Assembly: GCF_016900355.1 (NCBI RefSeq) | Contig: NZ_JACJKA010000001.1 | Span: forward strand, 248,001 to 312,000 | Length of the DNA stretch: 64,000 nt | DNA from: Bacteroides mediterraneensis | GTDB taxonomy: Bacteria > Bacteroidota > Bacteroidia > Bacteroidales > Bacteroidaceae | Direction of reading: 5' to 3' | Shown here: positions 24,713 to 34,574 of the stretch, piece by piece | Layout: every line of letters begins with the position of its first letter | How positions within the stretch are numbered: position 1 is the first letter of the stretch | Notes under the pieces: model-generated | What the model saw: the letters and a program-made list of their open reading frames with translations, nothing else | What the model was told of the DNA's origin: nothing | Databases searched by the model: none | Translations under genes and position numbers: made by a program

Positions 24713-26872
24713 TTATGCTTCGTCTTTTTCCTGTTCTTCAAATTCTTTCATCAACTTAGTCTGTACATCCGTCGGAACCAGTTCATAGCTGGCGAACTTC
24801 ATGATGAAGGAAGCCCGGCCACCCGTCAGTGAACTCAATGCCGTAGAATAGTTCGACATTTCCTTCAAAGGAACTTTGGCACTCAGCTTTTCATAACCTT
24901 TTTCACTGGTCATACCCATAATCATACCACGGCGTCCTTGCATATCACTCATCACGTCACCGAGCTTGTCACTGGGCACAAATACTTCCACATCATAAAT
25001 CGGTTCCAAAATCTTCGGACCGGCATTTTTGAAGGCTTCACTAAAGGCGTGACGACCTGCCAGCATGAAGGAAATTTCATTGGAGTCTACCGGATGCATC
25101 TTTCCATCATATACGATAACCCGCACGTCGCGTGCATAAGAACCGGTCAGCGGACCCTGCTCCATACGGCTCATGATACCTTTCAGAATGGCCGGCATGA
25201 AACGGGTATCGATGGCACCACCAACCACACTGTTGACAAATACCAGTTTACCACCCCATTCAAGGTCGATGACTTCCGTACTCTTCACATTCATCTTGTA
25301 TTCCTGTCCGTTGAACTTATACGTTTCCGGAGCCGGCATACCTTCATAATAAGGTTCTACAATCAGATGCACTTCACCAAACTGTCCGGCACCACCCGAC
25401 TGTTTCTTATGACGATAGTCAGCCCGTGCAGCCTTAGTGATGGTTTCGCGATAAGGAATCTTCGGTTCATAGAACTGTACCTGCAACTTTTCATTGTTTT
25501 CCAGACGCCATTTCAACGTACGCAAGTGGAATTCTCCCTGCCCGTGTACCAAAATCTGACGCAATTCCTTCGACTGTTCCACTACCCAAGTCGGGTCTTC
25601 TTCCCGCATGCGGTTCAATACCGCCATCATCTTTTCCGTATCGGCCTCATTGACCGGCTTGATGGCTCTGGTATATTTCGGATTCGGATACTTGATGAAG
25701 TTGAATCGGTTTTCGCAATCCTTACTGTTCAGGGTATTTCCAGTCTTCACATCTTTCAGTTTCACCGTACACCCGATATCTCCTGCACGCAGTTCATCCA
25801 CCTTCTCACGGGTCGCACCTGCGCAGACATACAGCTGGGCCATACGTTCCTTCGAGCCACGGTCGGCATTATTCAAGTCATCCCCTTCGTGTACCACACC
25901 ACTCATGACTTTGAAATACTGCACGTCACCGATATGGGGTTCTACGGCAGTCTTGAAGAAATAAAGAGAGGTCGGACCATTCGGATCAGGAGGTACAGGT
26001 ACACCACGAGTATTGTGTACCACAGGCATTTCGTCCACAAACGGAACCACGTTACCCAGGAATTCCATCAAACGACGGACACCCATGTCTTTTCCAGCAC
26101 AGACGCAGAATACCGGGAACATTCCTCTGGCAGCCAATCCCTTACGAATTCCTTCACGCATTTCATCTTCGGTCAGTGATTCTGCCTCAAAGAATTTCTC
26201 CATCAGACTTTCATCGTGTTCGGCAGCAGCTTCCACCAAAGTCTTATGCCATTCCTGTGCTTTTTCCATTTCCTCTGCCGGAATATCTTCAATGGTAGGA
26301 GCTCCACCATCCGGTCCCCAGGAATATTTTTTCATTAAAAGTACATCAATCAACGAATTGAAGCCAGGTCCTGTACTCAGCGGATACTGAACCGGGACAA
26401 CCTTAGAGCCATAATTTTCTTTCAACTGTTCGAGTACATGGTCAAAATCACATTTTTCACTATCCAGCTGGTTCACCAGAAAAATCACCGGCTTACCTAA
26501 TTTCTCGGTATAGCGGAAGTGGTTCTGAGTACCTACTTCCGGACCATATTGCCCGTTCAGCAACAGGATGGCAGTATCAGTCACATTCAATGCCGTAATG
26601 GCAGCACCCACGAAGTCATCACTTCCCGGACAGTCTATGATATTCAGTTTCTTCCCGTTCCATTCCACATGAAACACAGTAGAGAATACTGAATACCCGT
26701 ATTCCTGCTCTACCGGGAAATAATCACTCACCGTATTCTTGGCAGTAATTCTTCCACGACGTTTTATAATACCACTCTCATAGAGCAAAGCTTCTGTGAG
26801 AGTGGTTTTACCTGAGCCATCATTACCGAGAAGGGCAATGTTCTTAATTTCGTTTGTCTGATATACTTTCAT
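24713..26872 (-). CDS. fusA2: Elongation factor G paralogue (EF-G2)
   Basis: 719 aa, full EF-G length with the GTP-binding domain (1-280), domain II, III, IV (GGAGQFGEVHLIVEP, GSYARDVRVIVYDG) and V. The P-loop is GNDGSGKT (16-23) rather than the canonical AHIDAGKT. The switch II DTPGH motif reads DCPGS, so residue 84 is Ser in place of the catalytic His; NQLD (NKxD equivalent) is also altered. This matches the EF-G2 paralogue of Bacteroides thetaiotaomicron, reported to support translocation without GTP hydrolysis during starvation and to matter in gut colonisation. It is a single gene with its own terminator. Confidence 0.92.
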   Translation of the reverse strand: MKVYQTNEIKNIALLGNDGSGKTTLTEALLYESGIIKRRGRITAKNTVSDYFPVEQEYGYSVFSTVFHVEWNGKKLNIIDCPGSDDFVGAAITALNVTDTAILLLNGQYGPEVGTQNHFRYTEKLGKPVIFLVNQLDSEKCDFDHVLEQLKENYGSKVVPVQYPLSTGPGFNSLIDVLLMKKYSWGPDGGAPTIEDIPAEEMEKAQEWHKTLVEAAAEHDESLMEKFFEAESLTEDEMREGIRKGLAARGMFPVFCVCAGKDMGVRRLMEFLGNVVPFVDEMPVVHNTRGVPVPPDPNGPTSLYFFKTAVEPHIGDVQYFKVMSGVVHEGDDLNNADRGSKERMAQLYVCAGATREKVDELRAGDIGCTVKLKDVKTGNTLNSKDCENRFNFIKYPNPKYTRAIKPVNEADTEKMMAVLNRMREEDPTWVVEQSKELRQILVHGQGEFHLRTLKWRLENNEKLQVQFYEPKIPYRETITKAARADYRHKKQSGGAGQFGEVHLIVEPYYEGMPAPETYKFNGQEYKMNVKSTEVIDLEWGGKLVFVNSVVGGAIDTRFMPAILKGIMSRMEQGPLTGSYARDVRVIVYDGKMHPVDSNEISFMLAGRHAFSEAFKNAGPKILEPIYDVEVFVPSDKLGDVMSDMQGRRGMIMGMTSEKGYEKLSAKVPLKEMSNYSTALSSLTGGRASFIMKFASYELVPTDVQTKLMKEFEEQEKDEA

Positions 26873-27089
26873 GGTATTTCAAGATTTAGTTTAGTAACAA
26901 AAGGATATGCGTTTCATATCTCTTATTTTTTAACGAAGTGCAAATTAGAGATTATAATTCAGAAAAGCAATAAAAAGTTTCGTGTTACTAAACTGTGTTT
27001 TCAGACATACTTCGCCAAAAGTTTTTCGTCCTTCCCGTAAATTATCTGTATCTTTACACCCACAAAACGTACGCTTACAATACACAATC

Positions 27090-28223
27090 ATGGCTGGAAT
27101 CTATCTTCACATCCCCTTCTGCAAACGACGTTGCATCTACTGTGACTTCTTTTCTACGACCGAAAATGAAAAGAAAGAGGCCTATATCCAGGCGCTTTCC
27201 AAAGAACTGGAACTCCGAAAAGAATACCTCGGGGGAGAAACCATAGATACCATTTACTTGGGAGGCGGTACCCCGTCCCAATTAGAAAAAAAAGATTTCA
27301 TCCGATTGTTCGACTGTATATATAAGGTATATCCGGTAAATCCCCAGGCCGAAATTACGCTGGAGGCTAACCCGGACGATTTGACACCGGAATATGTGAC
27401 CATGCTCCGCACCCTTCCGTTCAACCGCCTGAGCATGGGTATCCAGACTTTCAAGGAAGAGACACTCCGCCTGCTTCACAGACGGCACACCGCTGTACAG
27501 GCTCAACAGGCTTACCAGCGCTGCCGGGAAGCCGGATTTCAGAACATCAGCATCGACCTGATGTACGGTCTGCCGGGAGAAACATTGGAAGACTGGCAGA
27601 AAGACCTGCAAACGGCCATAGATATGTATCCGGAGCACATTTCTGCCTATCACCTGATTTATGAAGAAGGTACTCCCTTATGGAAACTGAAAGAAGCGCA
27701 CAAAGTGGAAGAAACGGACGAAGATTTAAGTGTAACCTTGTTCAAGGAACTGATTCATACCTTGAAAGCCCACGGATATGAACATTATGAGATTTCCAAC
27801 TTCTGCCGGCCTGGATATTATTCCCGTCACAATTCCAGTTACTGGACCGGAAAAAAATACTTAGGATGCGGTCCGTCGGCCCATTCTTACGACGGAATTT
27901 CCCGGCAATGGAATGTGGCTTCCCTTTCCCAATATATACAAGGAATACAACAAGGAACTCCCTTCCAGGAAAAAGAAGAGCTCGACCTCTATACCCGCTA
28001 CAACGACTTTATCATCACCCGCCTGCGTACAGCTTACGGAATCCCGACCGATACATTGAAAAACACATTTGGAGAAACGCTATACAACTACTGCATGCAG
28101 ATGGCTGCTCCACATCTGCAGCAAGGCCTACTCACCTGGGACCACCATATTCTGAAGCTGACTGAAAGCGGCATATTTATCTCCGATGGCATTATGAGCG
28201 ACCTGCTCTGGGTAGATGATTAG
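27090..28223 (+). CDS. hemW: HemW-like radical SAM heme chaperone
   Basis: 377 aa from ATG 27090 (MAGIYLHIPFC; the in-frame ATG at 26982 lacks homologous sequence). The radical-SAM cluster motif CKRRCIYC lies at residues 10-17. DTIYLGGGTPSQL, ITLEANPDDLT, RLSMGIQTF and the C-terminal HNSSYWTGKKYLGCGPSAHSY-type region are hallmarks of HemW (formerly annotated as oxygen-independent coproporphyrinogen III oxidase). HemW is thought to insert heme into respiratory proteins rather than decarboxylate coproporphyrinogen. A near -7 box TATCTTTA precedes it. Confidence 0.93.
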   Translation: MAGIYLHIPFCKRRCIYCDFFSTTENEKKEAYIQALSKELELRKEYLGGETIDTIYLGGGTPSQLEKKDFIRLFDCIYKVYPVNPQAEITLEANPDDLTPEYVTMLRTLPFNRLSMGIQTFKEETLRLLHRRHTAVQAQQAYQRCREAGFQNISIDLMYGLPGETLEDWQKDLQTAIDMYPEHISAYHLIYEEGTPLWKLKEAHKVEETDEDLSVTLFKELIHTLKAHGYEHYEISNFCRPGYYSRHNSSYWTGKKYLGCGPSAHSYDGISRQWNVASLSQYIQGIQQGTPFQEKEELDLYTRYNDFIITRLRTAYGIPTDTLKNTFGETLYNYCMQMAAPHLQQGLLTWDHHILKLTESGIFISDGIMSDLLWVDD

Positions 28224-28501
28224 ATTATTTTAACAGTCTCCGCATAGGGATTTTTCTATATGCTTGCGTTTTCATAGTGAAACCCCTAAAAACAAATGTC
28301 ATGGAAACTCAAAAAGTAATTCTGCCTTTCTTTTATGCGTTGTTCCTTCCGGACTTTCCTCAGGAAAACAAGTCCGATTCCCGCCTGACGGAAAACGATG
28401 AAAAATCACACTCCCAACCAACCCATTCTACCCCTCAAATCACGTTGAAAAAGGAATAAATCACACAAGACAACTTCTTATTCATTCAAACTTACCAAAA
28501 A
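28224..28501 (+). other. Intergenic region after hemW
   Basis: About 280 bp without a convincing gene. A 51-codon frame from ATG 28301 to 28459 exists, but it has no RBS-like sequence, no recognisable composition and runs into C-rich, G-poor sequence; 28406-28441 contains no G. This may act in Rho-dependent termination of the hemW transcript. Confidence 0.4.
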
Positions 28502-28549
28502 AATCCCGGAAGAAGACGGAAGTACCACTTCCACCTCGTTCCGGGATTC
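28502..28549. terminator. Terminator between hemW and glmM
   Basis: Stem AATCCCGGAA (28502-28511) / TTCCGGGATT (28539-28548) with an A-run on the left, 33 bp after the glmM stop; it mainly fits the leftward transcript. Confidence 0.75.
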
Positions 28550-28581
28550 CTCTTATTGCTTAATAAACGTATAAAGTCCCT

Positions 28582-29970
28582 TTATTTGGCCAGGCTGTAC
28601 ACGATGTCCATAATCTGTTTGCCCAGTTCTTCGGCAGCTTCCATCGTAGAAGCTTCTGAATATACTCGGATAATCGGTTCTGTATTGCTCTTACGGAGGT
28701 GTACCCACTTGTCAGGGAAATCAATCTTCACGCCATCGATGTCGTTGATTTCTTCGTTCTTGTACAACTCTTTCACCTTCGCTAAAATAGCATCTACATC
28801 GGTTTCCGGAGTCAGGTCAATACGGTTCTTGGCAATGAAATAGTTCGGATAAGTGGCACGCAGTTCGCTCACCTTCTTTCCTTCATGAGCCAGATGGCTC
28901 AGGAACAAAGCGATACCTACCAGGGCATCCCGTCCGTAATGAGATTCCGGATAAATCACGCCACCGTTTCCTTCTCCACCAATCACGGCATGAGTGGCTT
29001 TCATCTTGGCTACCACATTGACTTCGCCCACTGCAGAGGCATTGTATTCCATGCCATACTTACGGGTTACGTCACGCAGCGCACGGGTTGAACTCAAGTT
29101 AGATACCGTATTGCCCGGTGTATGTTTCAACACATAGTCGGCTACAGTAACCAAGGTATATTCTTCTCCGTACATGGCTCCATTCTCACAGATAATAGCC
29201 AAACGGTCTACATCCGGGTCTACTACGAAGGCTACGTCACACGTTCCTTTCTTCATCAATCCCATGATGTCGCCCAAGTTCTTTTCCAACGGTTCCGGAT
29301 TGTGCTGGAAATCACCTGTCGGTTCGCAGTACAACTTTTCTACGTGCTGTACGCCCAGCTGTGCCAGTAACTGAGGAAGAATGATACCTCCCACTGAGTT
29401 TACACAGTCGATAGCCACGCGGAAGTTAGCCTTACGGATAGCCTCCACATCCACCAACTTCAAAGCCAGCACACTGTCGATGTGTTTCTGGTTGTATGTA
29501 TTGTCTTCACGGTATTTACCGAGATGGTCTACATCGGCAAATTCAAATTCTTCGGCAGCCGCAATACGCAGCACTTCGTTTCCTTCTGCCGCATTCAGGA
29601 ACTCTCCATGTTCATTCAACAGCTTCAGGGCATTCCACTGTCTTGGATTATGGCTGGCAGTCAGGATGATACCACCGCAGGCACCTTCCATAGTCACCGC
29701 CAGTTCTGTAGTCGGAGTAGAAGCCAGTCCGATGTTGACTACATCGAATCCCATCCCCATCAATGTACCACAAACCACGTTTTTCACCATTTCTCCGGAA
29801 ATACGTGCATCACGACCTACTACAATTTTATTGCTCTTGATGGTCGTAGTTTTCCGAATCAATGTAGCATAGGCGGAAGTGAATTTCACAATGTCCAACG
29901 GATTCAATCCTTCACCGGCATGGCCGCCTATTGTACCACGAATGCCGGAAATAGATTTAATTAATGTCAT
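28582..29970 (-). CDS. glmM: Phosphoglucosamine mutase-type phosphohexomutase
   Basis: 462 aa, with the four domains of the alpha-D-phosphohexomutase family. The phosphoserine site is TASHNPRQWNALK, the metal-binding loop VDPDVDRLAI, the sugar-binding loop GGEGNGGVIYPE, and the C-terminal phosphate-binding loop RKSNTEPIIRVY. GlmM converts glucosamine-6-P to glucosamine-1-P for peptidoglycan and lipid A. Phosphomannomutase activity is an alternative in this family. The DUF4827 lipoprotein gene lies 25 bp upstream in the same direction, so both are probably co-transcribed. Confidence 0.9.
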   Translation of the reverse strand: MTLIKSISGIRGTIGGHAGEGLNPLDIVKFTSAYATLIRKTTTIKSNKIVVGRDARISGEMVKNVVCGTLMGMGFDVVNIGLASTPTTELAVTMEGACGGIILTASHNPRQWNALKLLNEHGEFLNAAEGNEVLRIAAAEEFEFADVDHLGKYREDNTYNQKHIDSVLALKLVDVEAIRKANFRVAIDCVNSVGGIILPQLLAQLGVQHVEKLYCEPTGDFQHNPEPLEKNLGDIMGLMKKGTCDVAFVVDPDVDRLAIICENGAMYGEEYTLVTVADYVLKHTPGNTVSNLSSTRALRDVTRKYGMEYNASAVGEVNVVAKMKATHAVIGGEGNGGVIYPESHYGRDALVGIALFLSHLAHEGKKVSELRATYPNYFIAKNRIDLTPETDVDAILAKVKELYKNEEINDIDGVKIDFPDKWVHLRKSNTEPIIRVYSEASTMEAAEELGKQIMDIVYSLAK

Positions 29971-29995
29971 AAATAAAAGGTTTTAATTATTTAGG

Positions 29996-30664
29996 TTATC
30001 TTGTCATGTTATAGGTTAGCTCATAAAAACAAGGATACACCGACTGAGTGGCCGAAGAAGTACCTTCACTATGGGGCACAATCAGTTTCACACGGGCAAT
30101 CTTGTCAGAATTATTTGTCCGGCCCGGCTTCAGGTAACGCAACGGAATCAGCCATCCTGAAGGAATTGCTACCGTGCCATACGTACCATACATGCTGTAA
30201 GAATCACTGCGGGTAAAAGAAGCGGAATAAGATTCACCGCTGATGGTCAGCTTAAAGTCTTCTCCATTAATGGTATAAGAAGGATTGGCCACGTGCATAT
30301 TGGCCAGCAGTGTATCTCCTTCTGTCATGCCCAAATCAGATCTTGTCTGAAGCGCCACTTCGACAAAACGAACCACCATGTCGTACGTACCGTTTCCCAG
30401 CACTTCTTTTCCTGGCCCCCGGTTGTCCACATGCATATAGACTCCGCTTTCATCCAGCAACACATATTCATTTTCTTTTGTGGTAGAGTCCTGAGCCGCA
30501 AATTCAGCTTCCGAAATGACCTTGATGTCATTTTCCAAAATATACTTGTTAATGGCATCAGCCTCTTCTTCCTTCATCTCAGCGTAAGTCTTTCCGTTAT
30601 TACAGCTCTGCAAAGCAAACATGATCAGGCCCATTACAGCCAAGAGCAAATAGTTCTTTTTCAT
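29996..30664 (-). CDS. DUF4827 lipoprotein
   Basis: 222 aa. A signal peptide with lipobox LQSC makes it a probable lipoprotein. After a charged helix (EEEADAINKYILENDI) come beta-rich segments with VLLDESGVYMHV and the C-terminal YLKPGRTNNSDKIARVKLIVPHSEGT and YPCFYELTY, characteristic of DUF4827. These proteins share a distant look with FKBP-type prolyl isomerases. The function is unknown. A -7 box TACATTTG lies at 30689-30696. It is often found next to glmM in Bacteroidales. Confidence 0.87.
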   Translation of the reverse strand: MKKNYLLLAVMGLIMFALQSCNNGKTYAEMKEEEADAINKYILENDIKVISEAEFAAQDSTTKENEYVLLDESGVYMHVDNRGPGKEVLGNGTYDMVVRFVEVALQTRSDLGMTEGDTLLANMHVANPSYTINGEDFKLTISGESYSASFTRSDSYSMYGTYGTVAIPSGWLIPLRYLKPGRTNNSDKIARVKLIVPHSEGTSSATQSVYPCFYELTYNMTR

Positions 30665-30769
30665 ATCATCTGTATCAATTTACAAAGGCAAATGTAGTAA
30701 AATGTCTTCAAAACACCCTTTCCCTTTTACCCAAATATGTATAATATTGTCAAGTATAAGTTATTTACA

Positions 30770-31807
30770 CTAATTTTTCAACAACAAGCTTTCATATTTC
30801 ACCAATGCTTGCTTGAACAAGCCTATGGCATCTTCCATGCTACCGTAAAACTCTCCTCCCGAGGCGTTCAAATGTCCGCCACCGTTAAAGAATTCGGCAG
30901 CCACTTTGTTACAGGGGAATGCCCCTACCGAACGCAGTGATACTTTTATCATGTTTTTATCCGTATCTTCCCGTAAGAATACAGAGAAGCAGATACCTTT
31001 CATCTGAAGCGGCATATTGACAAAGCCTTCCGTATCCCCCTTCACATATTGGAATTTGCTCTGTTCGTTTTTCGAAAGGCAAATCAGTGCCGAACGGAAT
31101 TGCGGATAGACCTGCATCTTCTCATATAGCACATAACCCATCAAGCGCAGACGACCTTCAGAGTAAGTATTGAATACCTTCCGGTAGATTTCGTCTTTGT
31201 CGATTCCTTTTGAAAGCAACTCACCAATGATGAAGTAAATCTCCCGGTTATTGGAATTGTAGGTAAAACCTCCTGTATCCGTCATCATTCCAGTATAGAT
31301 ACATTCGGCTCCCTCCATCGTTATGTCGTCAAAACATCCCAAGCGACAAATCAGGCGGAAAATCAGTTCGGATGTCGAAGAGATTTCCGGATGGGAAATG
31401 GTAATCCGGCAGAAAGGTTCCGGATTCAAGTGATGGTCAATCATCACCTTCCGGGCCGGTGCTTCCCGTACTGCATCCGCCATTTGGTCAATTCGCGACA
31501 AAGCATTGAAATCCAAGCAACAGATTACATCGGCTTCCGCAATCAATTTATTGGCAAACTCCATATATTTGTCATAACGGATAATATCTTTTGCTCCTGG
31601 CATCCAACGCAAAAAATCAGGAAAGGCATTCGGAACAATCACGTTGACTGTTTTCTCATGTACTGACAGGAAATGATACAGACCCAATGAAGAGCCCAAT
31701 GCATCACCGTCGGGAGATACATGCGTGACAATCACGATTTTATCAGCCCGGTCAAAATAGGTTTCCACCTTGTCGATGTTCGCCTGAAGAATCACTTTTG
31801 ACAACAT
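30770..31807 (-). CDS. DHH-DHHA1 phosphoesterase (NrnA-like)
   Basis: 345 aa. The DHH domain has IVTHVSPDGDALGSSLGL (motif I), CLDFNALSR (motif II), the MIDHHLNP DHH motif, and GMMTDTGGFTYNSN (motif IV). The C-terminal DHHA1 domain carries FFNGGGHLNASGGEF. This architecture belongs to NrnA-type oligoribonuclease/pAp phosphatases and c-di-AMP/pApA-degrading enzymes. It is probably cytoplasmic, finishing RNA decay or second-messenger turnover. Monocistronic, with TACTTTTG at 31844-31851 as a candidate -7 box. Confidence 0.92.
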   Translation of the reverse strand: MLSKVILQANIDKVETYFDRADKIVIVTHVSPDGDALGSSLGLYHFLSVHEKTVNVIVPNAFPDFLRWMPGAKDIIRYDKYMEFANKLIAEADVICCLDFNALSRIDQMADAVREAPARKVMIDHHLNPEPFCRITISHPEISSTSELIFRLICRLGCFDDITMEGAECIYTGMMTDTGGFTYNSNNREIYFIIGELLSKGIDKDEIYRKVFNTYSEGRLRLMGYVLYEKMQVYPQFRSALICLSKNEQSKFQYVKGDTEGFVNMPLQMKGICFSVFLREDTDKNMIKVSLRSVGAFPCNKVAAEFFNGGGHLNASGGEFYGSMEDAIGLFKQALVKYESLLLKN

Positions 31808-31869
31808 ATTCTTTTTCTTAAGCTTATACTATTTTTGAAGCAGCAAAAGTACAAATTTATTTTCAGAAA

Positions 31870-33843
31870 CTACAGCACTATGGAATAAGAACCTCGCGCA
31901 GAAAGGTCAGTATAAGATATTTTAAGTAATTGACATTCTTTTATCCACATTTCCCGGTAACCTTCACTCAGGGAAGCGTCCAGAACAACCCGACGGATAG
32001 CAAACAATTTACGGAGGTGCGACGGCCGACCTTTGAATCCTTTGCAGACATACACATAATCCAACGGCAGACGCCGCGAAGCTTCACATGCACTCCAACG
32101 CCCGTCTTTCAAGACTCCGATATGCAAGGAGCCGATGTGCATCAGCCCGGAATCAGACCGATGCACAGCCACTGTATATCCCCGACGGGTATATACCTCC
32201 GCACGGGAAAAATACAAATGGGTAGAGTCCGGATGTACACTGTCCAGCCAGCCCCATACAGCAAACAGATTGCAGATTACCCCCAATGAAATCCAATGCC
32301 AGGCCCTACGGTCACGGCCGGCCTGCCACAACCCATACAGGCAAACCAAAATTCCAACCAGTAAAAAGGCTTGTCCCGCAGACAAATACACCGACGTAAT
32401 CTGAGAACCCGACAAGCTCTGTACCCCTCTCATCGCTGCATTAAGCAACTGTGTAGCCAGGTCCAGCAATGTCACCGCACCGCTTCCCACCCAAGGCACC
32501 CAGGAAAGAGCCAAAGCCCCCAATGCCAGTACCAGGATACACATGGCCAACGGAGAAACAATCAGATTGGCCAGCAGAAAATACGTCGGGAAAGTGCCAA
32601 AATAACAAAGAACAAAAGGCAAAGTGCCTAACTGCGCCGACACTGACAGGCAAAGCAGATTCCACCCATAACGGAGCAGCCGGTTCTGTATCTGTAATAA
32701 GTGTGTACACAGCGGATAAAATGCTAAGATAGAAAATACGGCTGCAAACGACAACTGGAAACTGAGGTCGAACAAAAAGAACGGGTTGTAGCACAACATC
32801 AAGAACGCGGCCAGCATCAGCGAATGAAAACCCGAAAAACGTTCTTCGGTACAAAAAGAAGCCAAAGCATACAGGCTGAACATCACCACAGCCCGCATTA
32901 CTGAGGAACTCAGTCCTGAAATGAAAGCGAATCCCCACAACAAAACCACCACCAGCAACATCCGTACCTGCCGTCCGTACCTCCAGTACGTCAGCGGATA
33001 CAATACCAACAAAAGGAATCCCGAAAGGATGCCCACGTGCAGCCCGGACAAGGCCAGCACATGACTGGCTCCAGCCACACTATACACCTGCTTCAAATCC
33101 GCACTCAACTCGCTTTTGTCTCCAATGGTCAGGGCTGAAACCACAGCTTGCACGTCTTCCTCCAAGTGCCAGCTCCGGTAGATTTCCACGATCTTCTGCT
33201 GGCAGACCCGGGCCTGCTGCATCCACGTCAATGTATGGGGACGGCCCGTACACCTCCAGTTACCGGCATACGCCAATCCCGTTCCACTGATGCCTTTCCG
33301 CATCAGATACTCCCCATAATCAAATCCCGTCAGTTCTTTTTCCGAGAGAGGACGAGCAATCTTCGCATAAAAACAAAGCGTATCGCCACATGCTAACGGT
33401 TCCATCAAAGAATCTGGCAACCACGACAACAGGATACGGCGATCCACCCGCTGCCATTGTTTTTCACCGAGGTACCTTCCTTCCACATACACTTCCGCCC
33501 GTAAGGTTTTTCCCCTCACTTCGGGTACCGTCTCCACGATTCCTTGGTAAACCTGCGCTTCCTCCTCCCATGCATACTCCACACTATCCCGCTGGTGCAT
33601 CACCAAAAGGCCTCCCAATAAGAAAAAAGCCAGTCCGACTATTCCCCCGAAAAGCCAACGCCATCGCCAGGAAAATCCAGGGAGCAACGCTGCCCACAAC
33701 AAAAGGCACCCCACTCCCAAGCCTGTCCAGAAAGGCCACACGATGCCCTCCGGCAAAAAACTGTCGAATACAAAAATTCCGGTTGCCATACATAAGGTCA
33801 ACCGGAACAAAGGGTATACGATCCAAGAAGATGAAGTTTTCAA
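31870..33843 (-). CDS. ComEC/Rec2-family membrane protein
   Basis: 657 aa. The N-terminal DUF4131-type region (about 25-190, with membrane helices then a beta domain) is followed by the competence domain of many helices (about 225-500), with LTIGDKSELSADLKQVYSVAGASHVLALSGLHVG as the hallmark stretch. In the family it forms the inner-membrane channel for single-stranded DNA uptake. The C-terminal 130 residues lie where a metallo-beta-lactamase domain should be, but the HxHxDH metal motif is absent. It starts 3 bp after rpe. Confidence 0.92.
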   Translation of the reverse strand: MKTSSSWIVYPLFRLTLCMATGIFVFDSFLPEGIVWPFWTGLGVGCLLLWAALLPGFSWRWRWLFGGIVGLAFFLLGGLLVMHQRDSVEYAWEEEAQVYQGIVETVPEVRGKTLRAEVYVEGRYLGEKQWQRVDRRILLSWLPDSLMEPLACGDTLCFYAKIARPLSEKELTGFDYGEYLMRKGISGTGLAYAGNWRCTGRPHTLTWMQQARVCQQKIVEIYRSWHLEEDVQAVVSALTIGDKSELSADLKQVYSVAGASHVLALSGLHVGILSGFLLLVLYPLTYWRYGRQVRMLLVVVLLWGFAFISGLSSSVMRAVVMFSLYALASFCTEERFSGFHSLMLAAFLMLCYNPFFLFDLSFQLSFAAVFSILAFYPLCTHLLQIQNRLLRYGWNLLCLSVSAQLGTLPFVLCYFGTFPTYFLLANLIVSPLAMCILVLALGALALSWVPWVGSGAVTLLDLATQLLNAAMRGVQSLSGSQITSVYLSAGQAFLLVGILVCLYGLWQAGRDRRAWHWISLGVICNLFAVWGWLDSVHPDSTHLYFSRAEVYTRRGYTVAVHRSDSGLMHIGSLHIGVLKDGRWSACEASRRLPLDYVYVCKGFKGRPSHLRKLFAIRRVVLDASLSEGYREMWIKECQLLKISYTDLSARGSYSIVL

Positions 33844-33846
33844 TCT

Positions 33847-34503
33847 TTATTCTGCATTTTTCAACTGATGAATGGCCTCCCCCATATCCGGTGCCCGAAA
33901 AACAGAACTTCCTGCTACCAGCACGTCGGCACCCGCCTTTTTCAACAAAGGTGCATTCTGTACATTGACTCCTCCGTCCACCTCAATCAGAGCCGATGCC
34001 TGACAACGGGTAATCATTTCACGCAGCTGTGCGATTTTCTTGAAGGTATTCGGTATGAATTTCTGCCCGCCGAATCCGGGATTTACGCTCATCAGCAACA
34101 CCATGTCTACATCCATGATGATGTCTTCCAGCATAGCAACCGGAGTAGCCGGATTCAAGGTCACCCCTGCCTTCATTCCTGCTTCCTTGATTTGCTGTAT
34201 CACCCGATGCAAATGCGGACACGCCTCATAATGCACATTCATCATCATGGCTCCCAAAGCCTTCACTTCCGGAATGAACTTTTCCGGCTGCACAATCATC
34301 AGATGCACATCCAAAGGCTTCTGGCTAAGCTCTGCCACATATTTCAAGACCGGAAAGCCAAATGAAATATTGGGCACAAACACACCGTCCATAATATCCA
34401 AATGCAGCCAATCGGCCTCACTTTGGTTGATTTTTTCCAGGTCACTCTTCAAATCCGCAAAATTTGCAGACAGCAAAGAAGGAGCTACTTTCATATCTTT
34501 CAT
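33847..34503 (-). CDS. rpe: Ribulose-phosphate 3-epimerase
   Basis: 218 aa TIM-barrel protein. VAPSLLSANFADL, WLHLDIMDGVFVPN, VHLMIVQPEKFI, VLLMSVNPGFGGQKF and IEVDGGVN are the metal and phosphate-binding motifs of Rpe. It interconverts ribulose-5-P and xylulose-5-P in the pentose phosphate pathway. The start may be ATG 34503 or 34494 (MKVAPSLL). comEC follows by 3 bp, so both are on one transcript from the promoter at 34535-34564. Confidence 0.97.
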   Translation of the reverse strand: MKDMKVAPSLLSANFADLKSDLEKINQSEADWLHLDIMDGVFVPNISFGFPVLKYVAELSQKPLDVHLMIVQPEKFIPEVKALGAMMMNVHYEACPHLHRVIQQIKEAGMKAGVTLNPATPVAMLEDIIMDVDMVLLMSVNPGFGGQKFIPNTFKKIAQLREMITRCQASALIEVDGGVNVQNAPLLKKAGADVLVAGSSVFRAPDMGEAIHQLKNAE

Positions 34504-34534
34504 TGATTTATTTTACTAATCCCACTTATCTTTA

Positions 34535-34564
34535 CAAAGGTAGTCATATCTTTTAATAAATCAA
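34535..34564 (-). promoter_or_regulatory. Promoter of rpe-comEC
   Basis: On the minus strand TTG (34564-34562), a 19-nt spacer and TACCTTTG (34542-34535), 31 bp before the rpe ATG. Confidence 0.7.
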
Positions 34565-34574
34565 GAAGAAAACC

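Noticed and set aside
24938..26179. 413-codon rightward frame opposite the EF-G gene
   Set aside because: Antisense to a full-length EF-G; His/Arg-rich shadow translation.
28301..28459. Small CDS after hemW
   Set aside because: No start signal, odd composition and a G-free C-rich end; better read as noncoding.
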